Shown in pieces: positions 18,119-25,607 of a stretch of 34,089 nucleotides of DNA (position 1 is its first letter; each line of letters begins with the position of its first letter). This stretch comes from an uncultured bacterium (GTDB lineage Bacteria > Verrucomicrobiota > Kiritimatiellia > CAIKKV01 > CAITUY01), in the NCBI GenBank assembly GCA_903958395.1, contig CAJBSZ010000337.1, forward strand, positions 1 through 34,089, written 5' to 3'. Position numbers and translations under genes: made by a program. A model generated the notes under the pieces. It ran no database searches, was not told the DNA's origin, and was given only the letters and a program-made list of their open reading frames with translations.

Positions 18119-20070
18119 TGCAGTACAGACTCACGTTTCCCAAGGGGGAGCACCTTGAAAACGGCCACCCCATGTCCGGCCACTGATACGGCATGCGATG
18201 CCCTGACCATCCCGATATCCTGGCGCAGCCAAAGATCACGCACGTGACATGACTCGGGCAAACCACAGTCAGCCCACGGCACCGTCAGCGTTGCCTCATT
18301 TTCGCCTCGATTGAAAAGGGCGATGGCGGAACTTCCGTCGGCAAGCCTCCTGCACCACAGTTCGTTGTGGTCGCCAATCCGGATGATCCGGGGCGCTTCG
18401 CACAACGGATCCTGGTCAATGGCGATGACTTCCGGATTGGTGAGCATGCGCAAGGCAGGGACGTCCAGCATGCGGATATCGGCGGAAACGAAAAGCGGAG
18501 CGCCCAGCATGCACCAGAGGCTGATCTGCGACTGATATTCGGTATCGCTCATGCCCTGGCAATCCGTGCAGTCATTGGCGGATGCGCCACGCCCATGGAT
18601 GCCCACCATCAACATATCCGGATCGTTGAAGAACCCCGGAATCTGCTCCCCCTTGAATTCCACCGCCCGCTCAACGGACTCGATGACGCCCTCGCCGTGG
18701 TTCTTCTTGCGGCGCGCCCAATGATCCCGCAGGTCGCCGGCCACGCGAGCCAGATTGGCGTGCTTCGCCGTCCTAACGATGTTTCCGGCTGAAATGCTGT
18801 AGACGATCGAGCGCTTGCCGCGGACCAGGATTTCGCCGACCGTGTCGAACAGCGCCTGCCGCATGGCCTCCGGCGTATCAGGCGCGTTGTCGTACTTGAG
18901 ATAGTCGATCCCCCAGTCCTGCCACGTCGCGCAGTCGAGTTCCTCATAGTTCATGCTGCCGTGGTAACCGGCGCATGTCGTGCGACAGGGTCCCGAATAG
19001 ATGCCCAGCTTGAGCCCCCGCGAATGAACCTCGCCGGCAACGGCTTTCATTCCATTCGGGAACCGGATGGCCGCGGGCTGAAGCACCCCGCGCGCGTCAC
19101 GCGACCCCTGCCAGCAGTCATCAATGTTGACATACTGGTACCCTACGTCCCGCAATCCCAGCTCGACCATGGCCTCCGCGGTTTCCCTGAGGAAGGTCTC
19201 GTTGACCAATCCCTCGGTGACATTCCAGCTCAGGAATCCCATGGGCGGCGTCAGGCAGAGCGTATCCCCGACCCTGATCGTCAGGATCGCTTCGGCCTTC
19301 CCGTGCGCATTGGTGGCCTGAAGGCCGACACTATAGTCGCCCGCTTTCCCGGCCTGCCCCAAAATTATTCCGGTTCGCGGGTCAAGTGACAACCCGTCCG
19401 GCAGCCCCTGGGCAAGAAAAGTCATCGGCCTCTTTCCTGTTACCGCCATCGGATACAGCAAGGGGGTATCCGGCCTGACCCCAACGATCAAAGCGCCGTT
19501 GATGCGGGGGTCAGGGTGGCGGTCGGCGAGCTCTTGCAGGAATTTCTTCTTCTCGTGCCACAGCGACTGAAACTCTGGCGTCAAGACGGTCACGGGCGCC
19601 TGTCCGTTGCATGAGAAGACGCCGTCCGCCCAGGAAGCGTGTGTATGACCGGGCCCGCCCGTCACGGTCAGGACGAGGTTCCTGATCCCTGCCAGGTCAA
19701 CCTCAAGCCGCTTGGCGTCCTCCCCGTAAATCATGCGCCCGCTCCGGGCCAATTCCCGCCCGTCCCCCTGAATGAGAAACTCCGCGTACGACGTCGCCGG
19801 ATCCACCGGATCGTCCCGGTGAACCGTCGTGCGCACATCGACGCCCACCTGCACGGAGAACCGGGCTGCATTCCCGTCCAAGGCCACGTGGAGCACACTG
19901 TCACTACGTGTCACAACCCCGTAATGGAAAACGGTCTTTCCAATCCTGATGGGATCCACGCCATCCGCCACCCTGGGGCGCTGGGTCGCCTGGATCATCT
20001 TGGTCAGGTCCAAAGCATCCAACATCACTGTATTCATGAGCTCGCCCCTCTCTCTGGCTGCGCTATTCAT
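18115..20070 (-). CDS. GH27 alpha-galactosidase-like enzyme with NPCBM and putative Ig modules
   Basis: A retaining exo-enzyme expected to release alpha-D-galactose (or beta-L-arabinopyranose). The 651-aa protein has an NPCBM-type carbohydrate-binding module (about 15-155), an Ig-like module (about 190-268, YPMAVTGKRPMTF to LQATNAHGKAEAIL), then a GH27 barrel starting LTPPMGFLSWN, with YVNIDDCW, the nucleophile in DYLKYDN (Asp394), the acid/base in FFNDPDMLMVG (Asp485), and the C-terminal beta-domain. There is no signal peptide. AAAGGAG sits 7 nt upstream of the start at 20070, one base after the TAA of the preceding gene, and decides the start over an internal ATG at 20037. A GTGA overlap follows at its stop. 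Confidence 0.9.
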   Translation of the reverse strand: MNSAARERGELMNTVMLDALDLTKMIQATQRPRVADGVDPIRIGKTVFHYGVVTRSDSVLHVALDGNAARFSVQVGVDVRTTVHRDDPVDPATSYAEFLIQGDGRELARSGRMIYGEDAKRLEVDLAGIRNLVLTVTGGPGHTHASWADGVFSCNGQAPVTVLTPEFQSLWHEKKKFLQELADRHPDPRINGALIVGVRPDTPLLYPMAVTGKRPMTFLAQGLPDGLSLDPRTGIILGQAGKAGDYSVGLQATNAHGKAEAILTIRVGDTLCLTPPMGFLSWNVTEGLVNETFLRETAEAMVELGLRDVGYQYVNIDDCWQGSRDARGVLQPAAIRFPNGMKAVAGEVHSRGLKLGIYSGPCRTTCAGYHGSMNYEELDCATWQDWGIDYLKYDNAPDTPEAMRQALFDTVGEILVRGKRSIVYSISAGNIVRTAKHANLARVAGDLRDHWARRKKNHGEGVIESVERAVEFKGEQIPGFFNDPDMLMVGIHGRGASANDCTDCQGMSDTEYQSQISLWCMLGAPLFVSADIRMLDVPALRMLTNPEVIAIDQDPLCEAPRIIRIGDHNELWCRRLADGSSAIALFNRGENEATLTVPWADCGLPESCHVRDLWLRQDIGMVRASHAVSVAGHGVAVFKVLPLGKRESVLQ

Positions 20071-20071
20071 T

Positions 20072-21292
20072 TTATATCTCCTTTACGGCATCATCTTTTC
20101 GCGATCCGGTGGCAAAAGCGCCATTGACCTTGCGATACCATTCGACATCTTTCCAGTTTTCCCAGTAAGGGTGTGCGTAGTTCCAGGGAGTGGCTCCCCA
20201 GAAGCCATAACCACCGGCGACCTCCATGCACTCGGCGCACCAGTCGCGCAGCCAGTCCCAGCGCAAATCGGGATGGTCCATGTGCCACCAGGGTCCCCAG
20301 GACTCGGTAGTCACCACCGGCGCGGCGATCTCCCGGCCCCAATCACAGACGTATTCCATGCGGTTGCGCATCTCCTGCATCAGCATTGGGCGCACCGCCT
20401 GCAACGTCGCGTCCACCCGGCGCTGGTAGTCTTTGTAATCATGCGCGCCGCGGTCCTTCTGGAGCGTATTGAACCCTGTGCGGTTGTCGAAACGCGGCCC
20501 GTGGATCCAGCAGTGGACCTCCAGCACGTCGAAGAGTTGCAAGCCCAGGGAGCGGACTTCCTTGAAGAACCCGGTCAGCGAATAGGTGAACCGCAACTGC
20601 GGATAGCGCGCCTGGAAATGCGGCACCATCTCGCAAAAAAGCTTGCGCACGTACTCCAGTTGCGCCTCGTTCCACGCCATCTTGGTGAGTCCCTGTTCGA
20701 ACTGGCCGACCTCCTCCATGGCCGCCTCCACACCGATCTGTCCGCCGGGCTTGCCTTGCGCCAGCGCCTTGATGGCCGGCCCGTAGGGGCTGAAATACGG
20801 AAACTCCTGATCCAGATCCACGTACAGGACATGGCTTAGCAAATCCTTCTCCGCGAGCAGGTCCAGCGTACGTTCCCAGTTGCACCGGAACAGATCGCGG
20901 TCGGTCGCCAGACGTTCCTTGATGTCCGGATATTCCGGACTGTCTCCGTTCCAAGTGGAAAGAATGACATACAGTCCCGCGCGTTTGGCGGCTTGCATGA
21001 ACTCCACCAGTTCCATGGCTACTTTGTGCAGGCGGTCGCGGTCCGTCATACCCCAGTTGGCCAAGGGATAGGCAGGAATGGTGATTTCCTCGTCCAGGCT
21101 TTTCAAAGCCCCGATCAGGTGGGGCTTGCAATCAATGCGGACGGTGTTGAAGCCACGTTCCAAAAGTTCCGCAATCACATTGTCGAATTGTTCATAAGTC
21201 CCGCCAGGATAATGGCAGTGGATCCAGGAATAGTCCCACATCGCGTTGATGACGCGGCGGGGATTCAGAAACTCTCTCATATCGTAGGTCAT
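20072..21292 (-). CDS. Cellulase-like clan GH-A glycoside hydrolase
   Basis: A 406-aa TIM-barrel protein of the cellulase-like type. Strand-like segments follow the clan GH-A plan: GFNTVRID near 47, YVILSTWN near 108, and VLYVDLDQEF with candidate acid/base Glu163, with candidate nucleophile Glu330 in VVTTESWGPWWH at the end of a late strand, then GGYGFWGATPWNYAHP. There is no signal peptide, so it is probably cytosolic. GAGAAAGGAAA about 8 nt upstream of the start at 21292 is a good ribosome site. A severely deleted second copy lies at 23557-23673. Its substrate is unknown; the neighbours suggest a plant-wall or algal oligosaccharide. Confidence 0.75.
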   Translation of the reverse strand: MTYDMREFLNPRRVINAMWDYSWIHCHYPGGTYEQFDNVIAELLERGFNTVRIDCKPHLIGALKSLDEEITIPAYPLANWGMTDRDRLHKVAMELVEFMQAAKRAGLYVILSTWNGDSPEYPDIKERLATDRDLFRCNWERTLDLLAEKDLLSHVLYVDLDQEFPYFSPYGPAIKALAQGKPGGQIGVEAAMEEVGQFEQGLTKMAWNEAQLEYVRKLFCEMVPHFQARYPQLRFTYSLTGFFKEVRSLGLQLFDVLEVHCWIHGPRFDNRTGFNTLQKDRGAHDYKDYQRRVDATLQAVRPMLMQEMRNRMEYVCDWGREIAAPVVTTESWGPWWHMDHPDLRWDWLRDWCAECMEVAGGYGFWGATPWNYAHPYWENWKDVEWYRKVNGAFATGSRKDDAVKEI

Positions 21293-21320
21293 TTATAATT
21301 TCCTTTCTCACTCTCGCCAT

Positions 21321-22055
21321 TCACTTCCCGGGCGCCAGCGCGGCGGCTCGGCGCATCTTCTCGAACGGTCTGGGTTGGAGCCCGGGAATCTCCTTGAACA
21401 CCTTGGAATCCGGCCGCAGGGTGTAATCGCCCGCCGCCTCGTCAATGAAACCAGGATCCGCGTTAATGTCCACGTTGTCATGCCGGTATCCGGCGTCGGG
21501 GTAGCGGATGGGATCGACCGACGTCCCGCATCCGACCAGCGCGTTGTTGAAAACCTCGTTATAGAGCTTGGTGTCCGGTCCGCCCGTGTAGACCTTGAGA
21601 AACTCCTGATAGCGGGTGGAATACGGTGGTTTGGTCACATCCACATCCCCCGCCAGCCTAGCCGTCTCGCCTGGCCAGGATTGGTAGGCCACCGGCGCGC
21701 CCGGCAGCCCAGAGTCGTCCGGCCCGAGTTCGAACGGCTTCGTGCGCACATAGAGCCCGCCCCTGAGCGTGACGGTGACGCCGTTGGCCGGATAGGCGGA
21801 ATCCTGCTTCAGCTTGCGAATCGTGTCCCTTGCCTTTTCCAGCGAGGCGAAGGGTTGGTCCTTCGTTCCCGGATTTGTGTCCTTGCCGCCGGTTGCGATG
21901 AAGAACATCGCGCCCGGGCCGGCACCGACCTGGCTTTCAGGCGGTTGCCCGCAGGCGCGCGCGCTAATCAACGCTGCCGCCAGCCCAAAGCCCGCCGCTA
22001 CCCGCGGCCATGAGCCGCCTGTTCGATTGTGTTTTTGTGTTGCTGCCACAATCAT
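21321..22055 (-). CDS. Internally deleted beta-helix protein (GH141-like, 244 aa)
   Basis: Exported by an N-terminal hydrophobic segment (about 18-36, ending near ARACG). Residues 48-140 (IATGGKDTNPGTKDQPFAS, TLRGGLYVRTKPFEL, APVAYQSWPGE) match the N-terminal module of the 1204-aa beta-helix lipoprotein in this locus. Residues about 155-235 (VDINADPGFIDEAAGDYTL, RPDSKVFKEIPG) match the part just after that protein's helix. The whole central helix, roughly 400-500 residues, is missing, yet the frame stays open. The start overlaps the transporter stop by 4 bp (ATGA). It may be a decayed gene still translated, a reduced binding protein, or an assembly artefact. No hydrolase active site can be expected. 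Confidence 0.7.
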   Translation of the reverse strand: MIVAATQKHNRTGGSWPRVAAGFGLAAALISARACGQPPESQVGAGPGAMFFIATGGKDTNPGTKDQPFASLEKARDTIRKLKQDSAYPANGVTVTLRGGLYVRTKPFELGPDDSGLPGAPVAYQSWPGETARLAGDVDVTKPPYSTRYQEFLKVYTGGPDTKLYNEVFNNALVGCGTSVDPIRYPDAGYRHDNVDINADPGFIDEAAGDYTLRPDSKVFKEIPGLQPRPFEKMRRAAALAPGK

Positions 22056-23521
22056 GTCTCCTCCGAATTTCCGGTTCCGGTTGTCTGGGATTCAGGAATA
22101 CACCGCTTTTTCTCGCCAGCGGCGGAGCTTTTCGCGATCGTGTCCGGGGGGACAAAGGCGTTCAAGTCGTCCCCGCAACATCCACGCACATAGCGGGTAA
22201 TCCGGTATTGAAAATAGGTCGCCGCCCCGTAGAACACGGCCAACCAAACCGGGGCGTAACGGTAGGCAAAATCGCTGCCATGATGCACCCACCGCATCAG
22301 GTCGATGAAGCCGCCCATCAGGAATCCGGCAAAAATGCTGGAGATGCCGACGACCACGCTGACGGCGGAGTTGAACTGGCCGTAGCGCTCACGCGGCATC
22401 AGCCGCATACCCATCGGCACGAGTTGCACCATCATGACGGCGGTCACGACCAGCATCGCCAGATTCAGGATCACCGTGACGACCAGCACCTGGCGCGGGC
22501 TGAGATCGACAAACAGGTAGATGAGGAAGCAGGCCGAGATCGTGGTCTGCGCGATTCGCCCGTAGAAGAACGTCTTGACCACGTTCATTCGGTCAATCAC
22601 CAGACCGGTGATGGCATAAACGGGAAGCGAGATCAAAGCGGCGTAACCGCTGATCCAACCGATCTGCTTAAGGTCGAGCCCCAGACTCTTGTTCATCAAC
22701 AGGATGAACGGCATGGCGGCATTCCCAACCACCGTGAAGGCCGACGCCAGGCCAATGTACCAGTAGAACGGATGCCCGAAACATTCCCGGAAGTAGGTTG
22801 TCACAAATCCCGTCAACGACCGGGTTGCCGGGGGCGGGGGCGGGGGCGGGTAGTCGCCTTCCTTCACATTGAAGCACATCAGGGCGTAGGCGGCGGCGAA
22901 GATGATCCCCACGCCCACGAAGATCTCCCGGTAATGCGTCTCGGCATGCGGGAAGATCCAGAAGTTGAACGCCGCAATGCCCACCGTGCTGACGACCCGG
23001 AGAAACATGCCAAACCGCCCCATGACTTCCCGCGGAACGGTATCGTTGAACAGGGAATAGTACGGATGCAACACGAAGGAGTTGCACAGGTTGAAGAGCA
23101 GGACCAACACCATCAACACACCGATCGTGGCGGTCGCGGCAGGCAGGGCCCCGCCGGTGAAGCGGGTCAATAGTCCGCCGATGGGATCGCACCAGCCGAT
23201 GCCGACCAGGATCAGCGCCATGCAGGGGGCGCCTGCCAGCAGGAACGGAATCCGCCGCCCCCAGCGGCCGCGATGGCGGTCGCTCCAGGTGGCGATGATG
23301 GGATTCCAGAACAGCATGGCAACCCCGGGCAGGGTCGTGAGGAAGACGGAAATCAGGGTGGCCGAGCACCCCAGGCTTTTGAGTTTCAACGGGAACACAT
23401 TGGGGATCACCGCCTCCATCAGACTGACGCAGAAATCACCCCAAAGCAACCAGATAAAGAGGAGGCTTAAACCCGAACTCGTATAACTCAGTGTTCCCAA
23501 TGTGTAGTGCTTAGTCCCCAT
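22052..23521 (-). CDS. MFS sugar symporter (GPH/SLC45-like)
   Basis: An inner-membrane permease of 489 aa with about 12 hydrophobic segments. It has the MFS loop motif SDRHRGRWGRRIPFLLAG between TM2 and TM3, typical of glycoside-pentoside-hexuronide:cation symporters, and an amphipathic loop with seven prolines near residue 227 separating the two halves. It is probably the importer of the oligosaccharides processed by the cytosolic enzymes of the locus; no ABC or SusC/D system is present in the window. The start at 23521 has AGGGAAAGGG about 5 nt upstream. It ends in an ATGA overlap with the truncated beta-helix gene. Substrate is inferred from context only. Confidence 0.88.
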   Translation of the reverse strand: MGTKHYTLGTLSYTSSGLSLLFIWLLWGDFCVSLMEAVIPNVFPLKLKSLGCSATLISVFLTTLPGVAMLFWNPIIATWSDRHRGRWGRRIPFLLAGAPCMALILVGIGWCDPIGGLLTRFTGGALPAATATIGVLMVLVLLFNLCNSFVLHPYYSLFNDTVPREVMGRFGMFLRVVSTVGIAAFNFWIFPHAETHYREIFVGVGIIFAAAYALMCFNVKEGDYPPPPPPPATRSLTGFVTTYFRECFGHPFYWYIGLASAFTVVGNAAMPFILLMNKSLGLDLKQIGWISGYAALISLPVYAITGLVIDRMNVVKTFFYGRIAQTTISACFLIYLFVDLSPRQVLVVTVILNLAMLVVTAVMMVQLVPMGMRLMPRERYGQFNSAVSVVVGISSIFAGFLMGGFIDLMRWVHHGSDFAYRYAPVWLAVFYGAATYFQYRITRYVRGCCGDDLNAFVPPDTIAKSSAAGEKKRCIPESQTTGTGNSEET

Positions 23522-23556
23522 GTTGCCCTTTCCCTGAATCCAGCACTAATATTGTG

Positions 23557-23673
23557 TTACCGGGCAAAGGCGCCGTTGATCCAGGAGAAACACCACATCG
23601 CGTTGGTCATGCGGCGGGGAGTCAAATGGTCTCGAATGTCGTATGTCACCGTCAGTCCATGTTGCTGCTTCAT
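23557..23673 (-). pseudogene. Remnant of a second cellulase-like GH gene (first about 24 and last about 6 codons)
   Basis: A 38-codon frame (ATG 23673, TAA 23557-23559). After eight leader residues, VTYDIRDHLTPRRMTNAMW then CFSWI matches the start of the intact cellulase-like GH (MTYDMREFLNPRRVINAMW then DYSWI). It then jumps to NGAFAR and stop, matching the NGAFAT segment near the intact protein's C-terminus. At DNA level 23578-23620 matches 21221-21263 at 35 of 43 bases by eye. About 370 codons between the ends are gone, and no active-site residue is kept. It lies 35 bp upstream of the transporter. Whether it is translated is unknown; GAGG upstream is a weak ribosome site. Confidence 0.75.
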
Positions 23674-23714
23674 TTCGGTTGTTGCCTCAATTCCCTATTT
23701 TGCCACCGGCCGGT

Positions 23715-25565
23715 TTATCTGATCTTGAATAACGAACCTTGTGGCCACAGGGTGGTAGTGCCGTAATTCTGGATCTCCACCGCATCGGGACTCCCGTCGT
23801 CGTCCAGATCGCTGTTCGCCCCGTTCGTCAGTCCCGGCGGCATGTGGGTCCAGATCTTGACATCGTCCAGACAGACGGCTCCATCCCCGGCTTGTACCGT
23901 CATGTGGTGGTAACCGGATACTGCAGCCGAAATGAACGGCACCTGCTGGCGCACGAGGATCCCGTTGACGAACACCGCCATGTTGGTGTTCCCGAAATCC
24001 TGACAGACCGTCAGCCGATACCACTGCCCCGCCGGCGCCGCCAACGCGGCGGAACGGTCAACCCTCAGGAAATCGTTGAAACAGACATCCCAGGCGCCTT
24101 GGTTCCAGATCGTCACGAAGTTGTTGCTGTTGACGAACATAATGCCCGCCTTGGCCGTGTCCACGACCGGGTATGGCCCGACCGCCGACCGCGTCGCGGC
24201 ATCGTTGAAATAAAAGTCAGTCCAGACCTTGCCCCCGGTCCCATCCACGGTGTTCGACACCATCGTACCGTCCGCCACCAGCGCCGCCTTGGCTCCGCCG
24301 ACGTGCACGTTCGTGCCCTCGATCACCGAACCTGCGGACGACGCCCCCCAGCCTTGCGCGCCGCAACGGCTGAGCGGCTGGCCAAGCCCATAGGATTCGA
24401 AATCGTTGGTGTAGTTCAGCGACTGGATCGTCAGCCCCCCGTTCCAGCCGGAGTCCAGCGTGAAGGTGCCCGTCAGCATCACCCCGTCCACCATCAACGT
24501 CGCATTGGTGACATGGACTGTCGCCCCATGCTGGATCGTGAGCGTGCTCACCACCGCCGTCCCGCTCCCCAGCGACAGCGTGGCGTTGGTTCTGACCGTC
24601 ACGTCGACACAGGTAAAATTGGTGATCCCCGATAATGTCGCCACCTGCCCGGTCGTAACCGTCAGGCTGGTGAGGTTCGTCAGCACACTCCCGATTAGCG
24701 TGGTGGCGTTGCTGATAACAAGGGTCTCGGCATAACCGCCCGGCACGACAAAAATCCGGCCCGTCGCCGGGTTCGACGCCAGGGCAACGGTAAGGGATGG
24801 ATAATCCCCCGGCACCCGCGCAGCGATGGCGCCATAGCTCGCCAGTTCCTGGGCATCGGGCGTGCCGTCGCCGTTGATGTCGTTGGTGGAGGTGACCGGC
24901 CCCAGCAGCGAGGCCGGGACGGCATTGCTCGAATAGACGTCATCGAGATAGCTGGTATCCGGCCCTCCGGCGCGGGCGGTGAACTTCAAGCTGGAATCGC
25001 GGTTGGCAATAAAACGGAGGTTCTGGCGCACCAGACGCCCGTCAAGGAACAGTGAGGCCGTGTGGGCGGTGAAATCCTGCAGGATGCTCACCCGCGCCCA
25101 TACGCCGCTGGCCACTCCCGCGTCGATCGTCTGGCCGCGGGCATCGTTGGTGCAAACATCCCAGCCGCCCAGCGCCGGATTGTACACCACGGCATACCCG
25201 TTCGTCGTCACCGCCACCATTACCGTCCCTTGCTGGTTCGTCGGGAGCGTGGCGGGATCCATTCGCGTGGCCCCGTTGACGAGGCATTCCGTCCACACCT
25301 TTCCGGTCTGGTTGGAGTTTGCGGTATTGATCGCGGCATTGGCATCGGCAATCGCAGCGACATAATCCGGACCTGTTTTCCCGTACACGTTGTTCGTCAC
25401 CAGCGCCCCCGCATCGGAACTGCCCCACCCTTGCGCCACGAGCTGGTTCAGGTTGGTCCCGATGGAATAATTGAAGTTGTCCCACAGCCCTGCCGCACAC
25501 CCCGACTCGGCCACACCTACCGCGGCCAGCAGCGCCACCGTTATCGCTTTATAGTGTCCTCGCAT
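23715..25565 (-). CDS. Secreted two-domain LamG/concanavalin-like protein with Ca-binding-type repeats
   Basis: A 616-aa exported protein (hydrophobic N-terminus to about residue 25). It has two similar halves: GLWDNFNYSIGTNLNQLVAQGWG to YLDDVY (about 26-215) and YTNDFESYGLGQPLSRCGAQGWG to CLDDVKIW (about 385-580). Both look like LamG/concanavalin-type sandwiches. Each is followed by an acidic repeat, NDINGDGTPDAQELASYG (near 228) and SDLDDDGSPDAVEIQNYG (near 588), resembling thrombospondin type 3 or dockerin-like calcium sites. A Thr/Val-rich beta stretch lies between. GGAGGTGA 5 nt upstream fixes the start. A glycan-binding or surface role is plausible; no catalytic motif is recognised. Confidence 0.8.
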   Translation of the reverse strand: MRGHYKAITVALLAAVGVAESGCAAGLWDNFNYSIGTNLNQLVAQGWGSSDAGALVTNNVYGKTGPDYVAAIADANAAINTANSNQTGKVWTECLVNGATRMDPATLPTNQQGTVMVAVTTNGYAVVYNPALGGWDVCTNDARGQTIDAGVASGVWARVSILQDFTAHTASLFLDGRLVRQNLRFIANRDSSLKFTARAGGPDTSYLDDVYSSNAVPASLLGPVTSTNDINGDGTPDAQELASYGAIAARVPGDYPSLTVALASNPATGRIFVVPGGYAETLVISNATTLIGSVLTNLTSLTVTTGQVATLSGITNFTCVDVTVRTNATLSLGSGTAVVSTLTIQHGATVHVTNATLMVDGVMLTGTFTLDSGWNGGLTIQSLNYTNDFESYGLGQPLSRCGAQGWGASSAGSVIEGTNVHVGGAKAALVADGTMVSNTVDGTGGKVWTDFYFNDAATRSAVGPYPVVDTAKAGIMFVNSNNFVTIWNQGAWDVCFNDFLRVDRSAALAAPAGQWYRLTVCQDFGNTNMAVFVNGILVRQQVPFISAAVSGYHHMTVQAGDGAVCLDDVKIWTHMPPGLTNGANSDLDDDGSPDAVEIQNYGTTTLWPQGSLFKIR

Positions 25566-25607
25566 ATATTCACCTCCGCAGACATGTGCCCCGTTGAAAG
25601 CACGCGC

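Noticed and set aside
22010-23173. 387-codon plus-strand His/Asp/Arg-rich frame
   Set aside because: Its odd composition is the complement of transmembrane codons of the MFS transporter, not a metal-binding protein.
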